Origin: Lonsdalea iberica
Lineage (GTDB): Bacteria > Pseudomonadota > Gammaproteobacteria > Enterobacterales > Enterobacteriaceae
Length of the DNA stretch: 36,603 nt
Reading direction: 5' to 3'
Assembly (NCBI RefSeq): GCF_002111585.1
Contig: NZ_LUTP01000031.1
Coordinates: forward strand, 1-36,603
The translations under genes and the position numbers were made by a program. Below are positions 8,797-21,246 of the stretch, one piece after another. Position 1 is the first letter of the stretch. The number at the start of each line of letters is the position of its first letter. Below the pieces are notes generated by a model. It saw nothing but the letters and a program-made list of their open reading frames with translations, was not told the DNA's origin and did no database searches.

Positions 8797-10737
8797 ATGA
8801 GATTGACCACCAAACTTTCCATGCTGATGACGACGCTGACCCTGTTGGCGATTGCGCTCATGTTCGTCAGCAGTATTTCCAGCTTTATTTACTACAGCCA
8901 TAAACGCATGGAGCACCAACTTGAAGCCGTGGCGACCAGCATCGATCAGGCCCTGCTGATGAACTCGCCCAGCGAAATCGTGGCGTGGCTGCCGCCGGTG
9001 ATGAGGAGCCTGGGGATCGTTGAGCTGGAGATCCAACAGGGGCTGGACAGCAGCGATATCATCAGCCTGCCGGAAGATAAGCCGGATGACCAGACGATAA
9101 TGTATCGTCGGGCGCAAATGTCGCTCATGCAGCATCCCAATATTTCGCTGAAAATGATCTACGTTGATCCGCTGATGGGCTCCCCCCGTTATCTGTTTTC
9201 GTTTCTGTCCGTCATGGTGGTGATGCTGGTGATGTCGATCGCCATCTTCTATGCCGTGCGCTGGCTGCGGCGGCAAATGGCCGGGCAGGAGCGGCTCGAA
9301 GAACGCGCGGAGCGCATCCTCTACGGTGACAGCGAAGTGGTGCCGCCCGGCTCTGGTCGTGAATGGCCGGTCAGCGCCAGCGGCGCGCTCGACAAGCTGT
9401 TGGGCGACCTAATGGAAGCTCGGGAAGCCAAAGGTCGGGTGGATACGTTGATCCGCGCCTTTGTCGCACAGGATGCGGAAACGGGTTTGAATAACCGGTT
9501 TTTCTTCGATAACCAACTGGCGACACAGCTGGAGGATCCGGAGTCCGTCGGCACGCACGGCGTGGTGATGATGGTCAGACTGCCGGACTTCGATACCCTG
9601 CAGGGAACTCATGGTTATGACCGCTCGCTAGCGGAATACTGCACGGCCCTAATTAGTCAGCTCTCTTTGTTCATTCACCGTTATCCGGCCGCGCTGGTGG
9701 CCCGGTATCACCACAGCGATCTCGCGGTGCTGCTGCCGCATCGCACCTTGAAGGAGGCGGACGGCGTCGCGGCGCAGATGGTGCGGGACGCTGAGCGCCT
9801 GCCCGCGCCGTCTTGCATCGATAGAGACGATATTTTGCATATCGGTATCTGCGCCTATCGCAGCGGTCAGCGGGTGGATCAGGTGATTGAGAATGTGGAG
9901 GACGCAACCCGTCATGCCGTATTGCAAGGCGGCAGCGGCTGGTGCGTGTTTGACCGGCGCGTGCCGGAAAAAGGGCGAGGGAGCGTGAAGTGGCGCACCT
10001 TGCTGGAAGATACGCTGTCTCGCGGCGGCCCGCATCTCTACCAAAAACCGGCAATCACCTGTGAAGGGTGGGTGCATCATTACGAGCTAAGTAGCCGCAT
10101 TGATGATGGCACGCAGGAATTACTGGAGGCGGAATTTATGCCGCTGGTGCGCCAGCTCGGTCTGACCGCCAGCTACGAACGGTTGCTGGTGACCCGCACG
10201 CTCGCGCTGATAGCGGGTGATGCCGACGTCACCTTGGCGATCCCCATCACCGTGGATTCGCTGTTACAGCCTTCATTCCTAAGATGGCTATGCGAAACAC
10301 TGCAACAGAGCGTTCAGGAACAGCGCTCTCGTCTGCTGCTGGAACTGGCGGAGGCCGACGTATGTCAGTACCTTGGACGTCTTCGTCCGGTGATTGCCGA
10401 GCTGACCGGGCTGGGCTGTCGGTTGGTGGTGGCGCAGGCAGGTCTAACGCTGGTGAGCAGCGCCTATATCAAGTCACTGCCGGTTGAGGTCATTAAACTG
10501 CATCCGGGGTTGGTGCGCGGCGTCGAACAGCATCCGGAGAACCAGCTATTTATCCACAGTCTGACCGAAGCTTGCGTCGGGACGAAGACGCGCGTTTGCG
10601 CCGTCAGCGTACGTACCCGTGAAGAGTGGCTGACGTTATTGGATAAGGGCGTGCGTGGCGGGCAAGGTGCGCTGTTTGCCAACTCGACGCCCGTCGGGAA
10701 TACGCTGAAAAAATATTCACAGCAGTTCCATGTTTAG
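8797..10737 (+). CDS. csrD: RNase E specificity factor CsrD, degenerate GGDEF-EAL membrane protein
   Basis: 646 residues, identical in length to E. coli CsrD. It targets the sRNAs CsrB and CsrC for RNase E decay and so frees CsrA, the global carbon-storage regulator. Two membrane segments (about 7-32 and 131-155) flank a periplasmic region. A HAMP-like and coiled stretch follows (about 157-215). The GGDEF-like domain has HHSDL at 305-309 in place of GGDEF, and the EAL-like domain begins with YELSSR (429-434) in place of EAL-type residues. Both sites therefore lack the cyclic-di-GMP catalytic residues, as known for CsrD. The start has AAGG immediately before the ATG and a better AGGAG 14 bases away. 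It is intact. Confidence 0.96.
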   Translation: MRLTTKLSMLMTTLTLLAIALMFVSSISSFIYYSHKRMEHQLEAVATSIDQALLMNSPSEIVAWLPPVMRSLGIVELEIQQGLDSSDIISLPEDKPDDQTIMYRRAQMSLMQHPNISLKMIYVDPLMGSPRYLFSFLSVMVVMLVMSIAIFYAVRWLRRQMAGQERLEERAERILYGDSEVVPPGSGREWPVSASGALDKLLGDLMEAREAKGRVDTLIRAFVAQDAETGLNNRFFFDNQLATQLEDPESVGTHGVVMMVRLPDFDTLQGTHGYDRSLAEYCTALISQLSLFIHRYPAALVARYHHSDLAVLLPHRTLKEADGVAAQMVRDAERLPAPSCIDRDDILHIGICAYRSGQRVDQVIENVEDATRHAVLQGGSGWCVFDRRVPEKGRGSVKWRTLLEDTLSRGGPHLYQKPAITCEGWVHHYELSSRIDDGTQELLEAEFMPLVRQLGLTASYERLLVTRTLALIAGDADVTLAIPITVDSLLQPSFLRWLCETLQQSVQEQRSRLLLELAEADVCQYLGRLRPVIAELTGLGCRLVVAQAGLTLVSSAYIKSLPVEVIKLHPGLVRGVEQHPENQLFIHSLTEACVGTKTRVCAVSVRTREEWLTLLDKGVRGGQGALFANSTPVGNTLKKYSQQFHV

Positions 10738-12094
<1,357 letters not shown>

Positions 12095-12111
12095 GCCGGC
12101 TTGCCAGAAAT

Positions 12112-12180
12112 AAAGAAGGGGGAAACCGTATGGATGAAGGTTTGTTGAGTTCATCCCGTCTGGTGGCCCCCTTTTTCTTT
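12112..12180 (+). terminator. Terminator or attenuator hairpin between mreB and mreC
   Basis: AAAGAAGGGGG (12112-12122) can pair with CCCCCTTTTTCTTT (12167-12180), and an inner stem GGATGA (12132-12137) pairs with TCATCC (12151-12156). The 3' arm is itself the T-rich tail. It would let most transcripts end after mreB with partial read-through into mreCD, which fits the higher demand for MreB than for MreC/D. Confidence 0.7.
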
Positions 12181-12200
12181 GTCGAGGAATACGCCATTTT

Positions 12201-13205
12201 ATGAAGCCGATTTTTAGCAGGGGCCCCTCCCTGCAACTGCGACTTTTTCTTACCGTCATCACCGCGATTGTCATCATTGTTGCTGACAGCCGGCTCGGTA
12301 CGTTTGTCAAAATCCGCACTTATATGGATACCGCCGTCAGCCCGTTCTATTTTCTGGCGAACGGCCCGCGCGCGGCGCTGGACAGCGTCTCGGCCAAGCT
12401 GACCTCGCGAGAGCAACTGGAGCGTGAGAACACGGCGCTGCGTCAGGAACTGATGTTGAAGAACAGCGATCTGTTGCTGCAAGGGCAGCTCAAGCAAGAG
12501 AACGCGCGGCTGCGCGAACTGCTTGGCTCCCCGCTGCGTCAGGACGAACACAAGATGGTGACGCAGGTTCTCTCCGCCGGTATTGACCCCTACAGCGATC
12601 AGGTTGTGATCGACAAAGGCGCCGTCAACGGTGTGTATGAAGGCCAGCCGGTCATCAGCGATAAAGGCGTCGTCGGGCAGGTGATCGCCGTTGGACAACT
12701 GACCAGCCGCGTGCTGTTGATTTGCGATGCCTCGCACGCGTTGCCGATTCAGGTGCTGCGTAACGACATTCGGGTGATTGCCGCGGGCAATGGTTGCACG
12801 GAAGATTTGCAGCTGGAGCACTTGCCGAACAATACCGATATTCGCGTCGGAGATGTGCTGGTCACCTCGGGTCTGGGGGGACGCTTCCCCGAAGGCTATC
12901 CTGTGGGCGTCGTCTCTTCGGTGAAAGTCGACACTCAGCGTGCCTACACGGTCATTCAGGCGCATCCCACGGCGGGACTGCAACGTTTGCGCTATCTTCT
13001 CCTATTGTGGGGAGGGGATAACGACGCCCACGCGGCGATATCTCCGCAGGAAGTGCAACGAGTGGCGAACGAACGCCTGATGCAGATGATGCCGCATGTG
13101 CTGCCGTCGCCTGACTCAATGGGGCCGCCCGCGCCCCCGGTAAATACCGCTTCTCCGACAGACAGCGCCCCTGCGGGCGGTCGTGCGCCGGGAGGCGAGC
13201 AATGA
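12201..13205 (+). CDS. mreC: Cell-shape protein MreC
   Basis: 334 residues, shorter than the 367 of E. coli only because of a shorter Pro/Ala-rich tail. It is a bitopic inner-membrane protein linking MreB inside to PBP2/RodA outside. A cytoplasmic N-terminus [14 protein letters not shown] precedes one membrane segment (about 14-29), a coiled coil (about 65-110, [17 protein letters not shown] region) and the two beta-barrel domains, with conserved [14 protein letters not shown] and [16 protein letters not shown]. The family segment RYLLLLWGG is present near 273-281. The stop overlaps the mreD start in ATGA. Confidence 0.97.
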   Translation: MKPIFSRGPSLQLRLFLTVITAIVIIVADSRLGTFVKIRTYMDTAVSPFYFLANGPRAALDSVSAKLTSREQLERENTALRQELMLKNSDLLLQGQLKQENARLRELLGSPLRQDEHKMVTQVLSAGIDPYSDQVVIDKGAVNGVYEGQPVISDKGVVGQVIAVGQLTSRVLLICDASHALPIQVLRNDIRVIAAGNGCTEDLQLEHLPNNTDIRVGDVLVTSGLGGRFPEGYPVGVVSSVKVDTQRAYTVIQAHPTAGLQRLRYLLLLWGGDNDAHAAISPQEVQRVANERLMQMMPHVLPSPDSMGPPAPPVNTASPTDSAPAGGRAPGGEQ

Positions 13206-13690
13206 ACCGTTATCGTCGTAACGGCAACTGGATTATCTGGCTGTCGTTCCTGATAGCGCTGGTGCTGCAGAATATGCCGTGGCCGGATGAGATCTACATG
13301 TTCCGTCCCTCCTGGCTGACGTTGCTGCTGATTTACTGGGTGATGGCGCTGCCGCACCGGGTGAATGTGGGAACCGGCTTCATTCTGGGGATCATCACCG
13401 ATCTGATTCTTGGCGCGACGTTGGGCGTGCGTGCGCTGGGACTGAGCATCGTGGCCTATCTGGTGGCGTTTCGCTTCCAGCTCTTCCGCAATATGGCGCT
13501 GTGGCAGCAAGCGTTAATCGTGATGCTGCTGTCGCTGATGCTGGATCTGTTGATCTTCTGGGCCGAGTTTCTGGTTCACGACGTGGCGTTCCGCCCTGAA
13601 GTGCTGTGGAACTGCGTGGTGGATGGCGCGCTGTGGCCGTGGCTGTTTTTACTGATGCGGAAAATCCGTCGTCAGTTCACCGTACAATAG
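13202..13690 (+). CDS. mreD: Rod-shape-determining membrane protein MreD
   Basis: 162 residues, the same as E. coli. It is an inner-membrane protein with about five to six helices that works with MreC in activating PBP2/RodA. The start ATG overlaps the mreC TGA by four bases, so translation is coupled. The family region [26 protein letters not shown] is recognisable and the protein is intact. yhdE follows after 9 bases. Confidence 0.97.
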   Translation: MNRYRRNGNWIIWLSFLIALVLQNMPWPDEIYMFRPSWLTLLLIYWVMALPHRVNVGTGFILGIITDLILGATLGVRALGLSIVAYLVAFRFQLFRNMALWQQALIVMLLSLMLDLLIFWAEFLVHDVAFRPEVLWNCVVDGALWPWLFLLMRKIRRQFTVQ

Positions 13691-13699
13691 AGGTCGTGC

Positions 13700-14293
13700 A
13701 TGACAGCACTGTATTTGGCGTCATCGTCCCCCCGACGTAAGACCCTTTTGGGGATGCTGGAGATCCCGTTCGTGACGCTAACGGCTGTAGTGGAAGAACA
13801 GAGACGGCCTGACGAAACGCCGGAACATTACGTGAGCCGTCTGGCGCAGGATAAAGCGGCGGCGGGCGTTGCCGTCGCGCCGCAGGATCTCCCTGTACTC
13901 GGCGCGGACACCATCGTCGTGCTGGAAGGCGATGTGCTGGAAAAACCACGCGACGAGGCGCACGCCGCCGAGATGCTGCGGGCGCTGTCCGGCCGCCGGC
14001 ATCAGGTGATGACGGCCATCGCACTGGCCGATAAAGAAAAAACATTAAGTCAACGTGTGGTCACCGACGTAGTTTTTCGGCGGCTCTCAGAACAGGATAT
14101 CGTTAGCTACATTGCCAGCGGTGAACCCATGGATAAAGCCGGCGCCTATGGTATCCAGGGCAAAGGCGGGTGCTTTGTAAAATCCATTGCCGGGAGTTAC
14201 CACGCCGTTGTGGGACTGCCGCTGGTGGAAACCCTTGACTTGTTCAGCCGATTTGCCGAACTGCGTACAGCAAGAGGAACCCATGACCGCTGA
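13700..14293 (+). CDS. yhdE: Maf-family nucleotide pyrophosphatase YhdE (dTTP/UTP pyrophosphatase)
   Basis: 197 residues, matching E. coli YhdE. It hydrolyses dTTP, UTP and related modified nucleotides to monophosphates, a house-cleaning role. The Maf signature [12 protein letters not shown] is at 6-17, the conserved Glu/Asp site in LGADTIVVL near 73-81, the KPRD segment follows, and AYGIQGKGG with the C-terminal VVGLPLVET is conserved. It overlaps rng by 11 bases (rng ATG at 14283), so the two are coupled. Confidence 0.96.
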   Translation: MTALYLASSSPRRKTLLGMLEIPFVTLTAVVEEQRRPDETPEHYVSRLAQDKAAAGVAVAPQDLPVLGADTIVVLEGDVLEKPRDEAHAAEMLRALSGRRHQVMTAIALADKEKTLSQRVVTDVVFRRLSEQDIVSYIASGEPMDKAGAYGIQGKGGCFVKSIAGSYHAVVGLPLVETLDLFSRFAELRTARGTHDR

Positions 14294-15752
14294 GTTACTG
14301 GTAAACATTACACCGTCAGAAACGCGCGTCGCTTACATTGACAACGGCACGATGCAGGAGATTCACATCGAGCGCGAAGCCAAGCGCGGCATCGTCGGCA
14401 ACATCTATAAAGGGCGGGTCAGCCGCGTGCTGCCCGGCATGCAGGCGGCGTTTGTCGATATCGGTCTGGATAAGGCCGCTTTTCTGCACGCTTCCGACAT
14501 CATGCCGCACACCGAATGCGTGGCGGGCGATGAACAGAAAAATTTCCACGTCCGCGACATCGCTGAGCTGGTGCGTCAGGGGCAGGATCTCATGGTGCAG
14601 GTAGTCAAAGATCCCTTAGGCACCAAAGGCGCGCGTCTGACGACGGATATCACGCTGCCTTCGCGCTATTTGGTCTTCATGCCGGGCGCCTCGCACGTCG
14701 GTGTCTCCCAGCGTATCGAAAGCGAAACCGAGCGCGAGCGACTCAAGCATATCGTGTCCGCCTACTGCGATGAGCAGGGCGGCTTCATCATTCGTACCGC
14801 CGCCGAAGGCGTGGGCGAGCAGGAGTTGACGGAAGACGCGGCGTTCCTGAAGCGTCTGTGGGCCAAGGTCATGGAGCGTAAAAAGCGCAACAAAACCCGC
14901 TGCCAGCTGTATGGCGAACTGGCGTTGGCCCAGCGCATCCTGAGGGATTTCGCCGGCGCGGCGCTGGATCGCATTCGCGTCGACTCCAAGCTGACCTTCG
15001 ACTCTCTGGTGGAGTTCACCTCCGAATATATCCCCGAGATGGCCAGCAAGCTGGAGCTGCACGCGGGTAAACAGCCGATCTTCGATTTGTACGATGTTGA
15101 GAATGAAATTCAACGCGCGCTGGACCGCAAAGTCGAGCTAAAGTCGGGCGGCTATCTGATCATCGATCAGACCGAGGCGATGACGACGATTGATATCAAT
15201 ACCGGCGCCTTCGTCGGGCATCGCAATCTGGACGAAACCATCTTCAATACCAATATCGAAGCGACCCAGGCGATTGCCCGCCAGCTGCGGCTACGTAATC
15301 TGGGCGGCATCATCATCATCGACTTCATCGATATGAGCAACGAAGACCATCGCCGGCGCGTGCTGCATTCGCTGGAGCAGGCGCTCAGTAAAGATCGGGT
15401 GAAAACCAGTATTAGCGGCTTCTCTCAACTAGGATTAGTGGAGATGACCCGTAAACGTACCCGTGAGAGTATTGAGCACGTATTGTGCAGCGGCTGTCCC
15501 ACCTGTCATGGCCGCGGGACGGTGAAAACGGTTGAGACCGTCTGCTACGAAATCCTGCGTGAAATTGTGCGCGTACACCATGCTTACGATTCCGACCGCT
15601 TCCTGGTTTATGCCTCGCCGCGCGTCGGCGAAGCGCTGAAAGGCGAAGAGTCCCATGCGTTGGCCGAGGTGGAAGTGTTTGTCGCGAAACAGGTCAAAGT
15701 CCAGATTGAACCCCTGTACAGTCAGGAGCAGTTCGACGTGGTGATGATGTAA
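14283..15752 (+). CDS. rng: Ribonuclease G
   Basis: 489 residues from the ATG at 14283, exactly the E. coli length; the frame is open 96 bases further upstream inside yhdE, but the AAGAGG just before this ATG decides the start. RNase G is a 5'-end-dependent endoribonuclease that matures the 16S rRNA 5' end and degrades some mRNAs. The S1 RNA-binding domain (about 38-128) precedes a 5'-sensor/RNase H-like region. The catalytic metal-binding aspartates are D304 (TTIDINTG) and D347 (IIIIDFID), and the zinc-link cysteines are C405 and C408 (CPTC). The gene is intact. Confidence 0.98.
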   Translation: MTAELLVNITPSETRVAYIDNGTMQEIHIEREAKRGIVGNIYKGRVSRVLPGMQAAFVDIGLDKAAFLHASDIMPHTECVAGDEQKNFHVRDIAELVRQGQDLMVQVVKDPLGTKGARLTTDITLPSRYLVFMPGASHVGVSQRIESETERERLKHIVSAYCDEQGGFIIRTAAEGVGEQELTEDAAFLKRLWAKVMERKKRNKTRCQLYGELALAQRILRDFAGAALDRIRVDSKLTFDSLVEFTSEYIPEMASKLELHAGKQPIFDLYDVENEIQRALDRKVELKSGGYLIIDQTEAMTTIDINTGAFVGHRNLDETIFNTNIEATQAIARQLRLRNLGGIIIIDFIDMSNEDHRRRVLHSLEQALSKDRVKTSISGFSQLGLVEMTRKRTRESIEHVLCSGCPTCHGRGTVKTVETVCYEILREIVRVHHAYDSDRFLVYASPRVGEALKGEESHALAEVEVFVAKQVKVQIEPLYSQEQFDVVMM

Positions 15753-15866
15753 TACAGACGGCGTGTGGGTGCTGGCGGCAGCGATAGCAGAACGGAGAGT
15801 CGATGTGATGTGGGTATGGCGCCTCCGCCCGCTCCGCAGCCGGTGACGAACAACAAGGAGATATGC

Positions 15867-18800
15867 GTGAGGCGACTGCCCGGAATCTTACTTGCGACGG
15901 GAGCGACCCTTATTGTACTGGTTGCGCTGGCGGTCAGTGGACTGAGGCTTGCCATGCCGCATCTGGACGACTTCAGGCCACGGCTGGTGGCCTGGGCGCA
16001 GTCTGTCTCCGGGATCCCCATCGAGGTCGGGGGCCTCAACGGCAGTTGGGAGCCGTTCGGCCCCACGCTGGAAATCAACCAAATTCGCATTCAACATCCG
16101 GATGCCGACTGGCAGTCCAAACGGGTCACGCTGGCGCTGGATGTGTGGCAATCGCTACTTCATTTGCGCTGGCAGTTCCGCGATCTGACCTTCTACCAGA
16201 TGCAGCTGGACCTCAAACATCCCCTCGATTTTTCGCAAAAGAATAACGATAGCGGCTGGCAGGCGAACCAAGTCACCGACCTGTTTCTACGTCAGCTCGA
16301 CCATTTCGACCTGCGCGATAGCCATATCACTTTTTTGACGCCCTCCGGCCCGCGCGCCGAACTGTTTATACCCCAGTTGAACTGGCTTAACGGCCATAAT
16401 CGCCATCGCGCCGAGGGGCAAATCAGCCTGTCGAGTTTTAACGGCCAGCATGGCGTGGTGCAGATGCGGATGGATTTGCAGGACGATGGGGGATGGCTGA
16501 ATGACGGCACCCTTTATCTGCAAGCCGACGATATCGACATGAAGCCCTGGCTGAGCCGCTGGTTGCGCAACAATACCGGTCTGGAGAACGCGGACTTCAG
16601 TTTGGCGACCTGGCTGCATGTGCGTAACGGCGAGATCGCCGGGGGTGACGTTTTGCTGAATAAGGGGACGGCGGGCTGGCGCGATGGCAAAGAGACCCAT
16701 CGCATCAGCGTCGGCAACATGATGCTGCAGGCCAATCGGCAGGATAACGGCTGGCAACTGACCATTCCGGCGCTGAAGGTCGCGACGGACGGGCAAGCCT
16801 GGCCGCAGGCAGCCATCTCCGCGCTGTGGTTGCCGACCGATAAGCCGGTCGACGGCGAGGGGCTACAGGGCGAACTTCGCGTGCGCAGCGGCAACCTGGC
16901 GCTGGAGCGCTTTACCCCGCTGCTGCCTTTGCTCTCTTCCGCCATGCCTGAGTTGAAAACACGCTGGCAGGCGCTGCAGCCGAAGGGTCAATTAACCACG
17001 CTGGCGCTGGATATTCCGCTGGCGACGCCGCAGGACAGCCGCTTTCAGGTGGGGTGGCAGGATGTCAGCTGGCAGCCCTGGCAGATGCTGCCGGGCATCG
17101 ACCATTTTTCCGGTGCGGTGAGCGGGAGCGTGGGAAGCGGCGAGGTGCATCTTCAGCTGCTCCGGAGCACGTTGCCTTATCCGGGCATGTTCCGCGCGCC
17201 GCTAGAAATGAAGAAAGTCGAAGGGAATCTGCACTGGCGAAGCGATGACCAAGGGTGGTCGCTGTGGTCGAAAGGCTTGGATGTGCAGGCCAAATCGCTG
17301 TGGGTCAACGGTGATTTTGACTACCACCATCCCACTAAAGGCGAGCCGCAGTTAAATATCCTCGCGGGGCTGCGTTTGAGCGATGGGGCGGAGGCATGGC
17401 GCTATTATCCCGAACACTTTATGGGAAAAAGTCTGGTCAATTATCTCAGCCAGGCGGTGCAAGGGGGCTCGGTAGACAACGGAACCCTGATTTTTGCGGG
17501 TAATCCCTCGAACTTCCCCTTCACCCATCATGACGGACAATTTCAGGTATGGGTGCCGCTGAAAAACGCCAAATACGGCTTCCAACCCGGCTGGCCTGCG
17601 TTGAATAGCGACAATATCACCCTGAATTTCCTGAATAATGGATTATGGATGAATGCGCCGCAAGCCCGGCTCGGCAACGTTGAAGGTCGCAACATTGATG
17701 CCGCGATCCCTAACTATCAGCAGGAGTTGCTGCTGATTAACGGCAACCTGAGCGGCAGTGGCAAAAATGTGAGTGATTACTTCATGCAGACGCCGCTGAA
17801 ATCCTCGCTGGGAACCGCGCTACAACAATTGCAGATCGGCGGTAATGTGGCTAGCACGCTGCATTTATCTATCCCGCTGAACGGTAAGCAGGTGCGGGCA
17901 AGCGGCGAGGTCACGATGAATGACAATAGCCTGTTCATCAAACCGCTGGGCGTCACGCTGCGCCAGCTTACCGGTCGCTTCAGTTACGACAACGGCAATG
18001 TGAAGAGCGAACCGTTGCAGGCCAGCGTGTTCGGTCAGCCTCTGACCGCCAGCTTCACCACCAAAGAGCAGGAGAAGGCGTTTCAGGTCAATGTGGATCT
18101 GCAGGGGAGCATACAACCGGCGCGGTTGCCGGGCTTACCTGCCGATGTCGTGAGCGCGCTGGGCGGCAACGCGACCTGGAAAACACAGGTGGGCGTGACG
18201 CTGCCGCACAAGGGCGGCGCAACCTACGAGGTCAACGCTCAGGCCGATCTCAAAGAAGTAAGCAGTCACTTACCTTCTCCGCTCGACAAGGCCGCGGGCA
18301 AAGCGCTCCCGGTCCAACTGAGCGCCAAAGGTGACCTGCGCGGCTTTACGGTACAGGGCGTGCTGGCGAAAACTCAGCGATTTAACAGCCGCTGGCTGCT
18401 GAAGAAACAGTCGGTCGCGCTGACTCAGGCGGTCTGGCAGGACGGCGGTAAAAGTGCCCCTGCGCTGACGGGTAAAGACGGCATCACGCTGCATCTCCCC
18501 GCGCTCGACGGCGAACGTTGGCTGGGTCTGCTGTCCGGCGCGAAGTCCTCCGCGCAGGGGGCGAGCGGCGGCGGATTCTCGCTCCCGGCACGCGTCACCG
18601 TGACGACGCCGCAGTTAACACTGGCGGGCCAGCAGTGGCGCGATCTGGCGCTGAGCGCATATCCTTCCGGGAGCGGCACCGCGGTGACGGCGCGCGGCCG
18701 CGAGATTGACGGACGCTTGGAGATTCCGCGTAGTGGCGTATGGCGAAGCGACATTCGCTATCTTTATTACAATCCTCAATGGTCCGGGGGCGCATCTCCT

Positions 18801-19697
18801 ACGGGGTCGGGCAAAGCCGCAGCGCCTTTTACCCTCACCAATGAGACCTTCGCCGGGTGGCCTACGTTACAGGTGAACTGCAACGAATGTTGGGCGATGG
18901 GACAGAATCTGGGCCGGATTCAGGCGTTATTAGTGCCGGAGAAAAACAAGATTTCGATTCGTGGCGGGCTGGTGGATGACGGCAAGGCGCGTTTGACCCT
19001 CAACGGTACCTGGCAACAGGCTGAGGGCGGAAGCCGCACCTCGGTCAAAGGCGTGCTGTCGGGCGATAGCCTGACGGAAAGCGCCGAGTGGCTGGGCGTC
19101 TCCACGCCGCTGCGAGGTGAGTCCTTCAACATTGATTATGATCTCTACTGGCGCGGCGAACCGTGGTCGCCGGACCTGCCCACGCTGAGCGGCATCTTGC
19201 AGACCCATCTCGGCAAAGGGGAAATTACCAGCGCGAGCAGCGGGTCTGCCGGACAGCTGCTGCGTCTCATCAGTTTCGATGCGCTGCTGCGCAAATTGCA
19301 GTTCGATTTCAGCGATACTTTCAACAAAGGCTTCTACTTCGACAGTATTCGCAGCTCCGCCTGGATTAAATCCGGCGTGCTGCACACCGATAATCTGCTG
19401 GTCGATGGGCTGGAGGCGGACATCGCGATGAGCGGCGATGTCGATCTGGTGAAACGGCAGATCAATATGGAAGCCACAATCGCGCCGGAGCTGTCCGGTA
19501 CGGTCGGGGTGGCGGCGGCCTTTGTGGTCAACCCCGTCGTCGGCGCGGCGGTATTTGCCGCCAGCAAAGTGCTGGCGCCGCTGTGGAATAAATTTTCCCT
19601 GATTCGTTACCATATTTCCGGTAGTGTGGACCAACCGAAGATTCAGGAAGTTCTGCGCGAAAAGCAGAAAGCCCGCGCGGCGACATCCGGCCAGTAA
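15867..19697 (+). CDS. yhdP: AsmA-like phospholipid transport protein YhdP
   Basis: 1276 residues from a GTG start at 15867, chosen because AAGGAG lies 6 bases upstream and the product then starts with the expected signal anchor (MRRLPGILLATGATLIVL). E. coli YhdP has 1266. It is one of the inner-membrane-anchored AsmA-like bridge proteins (with TamB and YdbH) that move phospholipids to the outer membrane, known from genetics in E. coli. One membrane helix (about 6-28) precedes a very long beta-rich periplasmic region and a C-terminal AsmA_2-type domain. The hydrophobic end (GVAAAFVVNPVVGAAVFAA) is a family feature. tldD follows after 46 bases. Confidence 0.95.
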   Translation: MRRLPGILLATGATLIVLVALAVSGLRLAMPHLDDFRPRLVAWAQSVSGIPIEVGGLNGSWEPFGPTLEINQIRIQHPDADWQSKRVTLALDVWQSLLHLRWQFRDLTFYQMQLDLKHPLDFSQKNNDSGWQANQVTDLFLRQLDHFDLRDSHITFLTPSGPRAELFIPQLNWLNGHNRHRAEGQISLSSFNGQHGVVQMRMDLQDDGGWLNDGTLYLQADDIDMKPWLSRWLRNNTGLENADFSLATWLHVRNGEIAGGDVLLNKGTAGWRDGKETHRISVGNMMLQANRQDNGWQLTIPALKVATDGQAWPQAAISALWLPTDKPVDGEGLQGELRVRSGNLALERFTPLLPLLSSAMPELKTRWQALQPKGQLTTLALDIPLATPQDSRFQVGWQDVSWQPWQMLPGIDHFSGAVSGSVGSGEVHLQLLRSTLPYPGMFRAPLEMKKVEGNLHWRSDDQGWSLWSKGLDVQAKSLWVNGDFDYHHPTKGEPQLNILAGLRLSDGAEAWRYYPEHFMGKSLVNYLSQAVQGGSVDNGTLIFAGNPSNFPFTHHDGQFQVWVPLKNAKYGFQPGWPALNSDNITLNFLNNGLWMNAPQARLGNVEGRNIDAAIPNYQQELLLINGNLSGSGKNVSDYFMQTPLKSSLGTALQQLQIGGNVASTLHLSIPLNGKQVRASGEVTMNDNSLFIKPLGVTLRQLTGRFSYDNGNVKSEPLQASVFGQPLTASFTTKEQEKAFQVNVDLQGSIQPARLPGLPADVVSALGGNATWKTQVGVTLPHKGGATYEVNAQADLKEVSSHLPSPLDKAAGKALPVQLSAKGDLRGFTVQGVLAKTQRFNSRWLLKKQSVALTQAVWQDGGKSAPALTGKDGITLHLPALDGERWLGLLSGAKSSAQGASGGGFSLPARVTVTTPQLTLAGQQWRDLALSAYPSGSGTAVTARGREIDGRLEIPRSGVWRSDIRYLYYNPQWSGGASPTGSGKAAAPFTLTNETFAGWPTLQVNCNECWAMGQNLGRIQALLVPEKNKISIRGGLVDDGKARLTLNGTWQQAEGGSRTSVKGVLSGDSLTESAEWLGVSTPLRGESFNIDYDLYWRGEPWSPDLPTLSGILQTHLGKGEITSASSGSAGQLLRLISFDALLRKLQFDFSDTFNKGFYFDSIRSSAWIKSGVLHTDNLLVDGLEADIAMSGDVDLVKRQINMEATIAPELSGTVGVAAAFVVNPVVGAAVFAASKVLAPLWNKFSLIRYHISGSVDQPKIQEVLREKQKARAATSGQ

Positions 19698-19743
19698 GGG
19701 CGGCATGTTTATCTGATTACCTTGACATTAAGAGTGACATCCT

Positions 19744-21189
19744 ATGAGTCTGACGTTAGTCAGTGAGCAATTACTCACAGCCAACAAGCTGAGCCTGAAC
19801 GATTTACACGCGATCCTGGAGACGCTGAATGCGCGTCGTCTGGACTACGCCGATCTCTATTTCCAATCCAGCTACCATGAGTCTTGGGTATTGGAAGATC
19901 GCATCATCAAAGACGGTTCTTACCACATCGATCAGGGCGTGGGGATCCGGGCCGTCAGCGGCGAAAAAACGGGTTTCGCCTACGCCGACCAAATTACGTT
20001 GAACGCGCTGCAACAGAGCGCGCAGGCGGCCCGCAGCATCGTGAGAGAACAGGGCGACGGACGTGTGCATGCGTTGGGCGAGTCGGCGCATCGGGCGCTG
20101 TATCCGAGCCAGAACCCGCTAGATAGCCTGACGCGAGAAGAGAAAATCGCCCTGCTGCAGCGCGTGGATGCGACCGCGCGTGCGGAAGACGCCCGCGTGC
20201 AGGAAGTTAGCGCCAGCCTGACCGGCGTGTATGAACTGGTGCTGGTGGCGGCCACCGATGGCACGCTGGCCGCGGATATTCGTCCGCTGGTGCGCCTGTC
20301 CGTCAGCGTGTTGGTGGAGCAGGACGGCAAGCGTGAACGCGGCTCCAGCGGCGGCGGCGCGCGTACCGGTTACGACTATTTCTGGCAGTTGGTGGACGGC
20401 GAAGCGCGGGCGGAAGCCTGGGCGAAAGAAGCCGTACGCATGGCGCTGATCAACCTTTCCGCCGTCGCGGCGCCCGCGGGCTCGATGCCTGTCGTGTTGG
20501 GCGCGGGCTGGCCGGGCGTACTGCTGCATGAAGCGGTCGGTCACGGTCTGGAAGGCGACTTTAATCGTCGCGGCACCTCCGTATTCAGCGGCCAGATGGG
20601 CAAACTGGTGGCCTCAGAATTGTGTACCGTGGTGGATGACGGGACGATGGAAGGCCGTCGCGGCTCACTGGCGATGGACGATGAAGGCGTACCGGGTCAG
20701 TACAACGTGCTGATCGAGAACGGCGTGTTGAAGGGTTACATGCAGGACAAGCTCAACGCGCGCCTGATGGGCGTCGCGCCGACCGGCAACGGTCGCCGTG
20801 AGTCCTATGCGCATCTGCCGATGCCGCGTATGACCAATACCTACATGCTGGACGGGAAGTCGACGCCGGAAGAGATCATCGCCAGCGTCGACTACGGCCT
20901 GTATGCGCCGAACTTCGGCGGCGGTCAGGTCGATATCACCTCCGGCAAGTTTGTGTTCTCGACGTCGGAGGCGTATCTGATAGAAAAAGGCCGCATCACC
21001 AAGCCGGTCAAAGGCGCGACGCTGATTGGCTCCGGGATCGAAGCCATGCAGCAAATCTCGATGGTGGGCAACGATCTCTCGCTGGACATGGGCGTCGGCG
21101 TTTGCGGTAAAGAAGGCCAGAGCCTGCCGGTCGGCGTCGGTCAGCCGACTTTGAAGCTGGACAGCCTGACGGTAGGCGGCACGGCTTAA
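19744..21189 (+). CDS. tldD: Metalloprotease subunit TldD
   Basis: 481 residues, the E. coli length. TldD forms the catalytic half of the TldD/TldE heterodimer, a cytoplasmic zinc protease that degrades unfolded peptides and, in E. coli, processes microcin B17 and the antitoxin CcdA. The zinc motif HEAVGH is at 262-267 within [13 protein letters not shown], and the downstream cysteine of the [12 protein letters not shown] block near the C-terminus is a likely third zinc-ligand region. The partner gene pmbA (tldE) is only 6 kb away in this window. It is intact and ends at a strong hairpin shared with convergent aaeR. Confidence 0.97.
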   Translation: MSLTLVSEQLLTANKLSLNDLHAILETLNARRLDYADLYFQSSYHESWVLEDRIIKDGSYHIDQGVGIRAVSGEKTGFAYADQITLNALQQSAQAARSIVREQGDGRVHALGESAHRALYPSQNPLDSLTREEKIALLQRVDATARAEDARVQEVSASLTGVYELVLVAATDGTLAADIRPLVRLSVSVLVEQDGKRERGSSGGGARTGYDYFWQLVDGEARAEAWAKEAVRMALINLSAVAAPAGSMPVVLGAGWPGVLLHEAVGHGLEGDFNRRGTSVFSGQMGKLVASELCTVVDDGTMEGRRGSLAMDDEGVPGQYNVLIENGVLKGYMQDKLNARLMGVAPTGNGRRESYAHLPMPRMTNTYMLDGKSTPEEIIASVDYGLYAPNFGGGQVDITSGKFVFSTSEAYLIEKGRITKPVKGATLIGSGIEAMQQISMVGNDLSLDMGVGVCGKEGQSLPVGVGQPTLKLDSLTVGGTA

Positions 21190-21203
21190 TCTCCCTCCGT
21201 TCT

Positions 21204-21246
21204 CCTCCGTCGTCTCGGCGTGCTGTCAGGGCGCCGACGACGGAGG
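21204..21246. terminator. Hairpin between convergent tldD and aaeR
   Basis: CCTCCGTCG-TC-TCGGCG (21204-21220) pairs with CGCCGA-CGACGGAGG (21232-21246): 15 pairs with a 2-base bulge and an 11-base loop. It has no U tract, and its right arm lies in the last codons of aaeR. A bidirectional block to transcription is likely but not certain. Confidence 0.5.
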
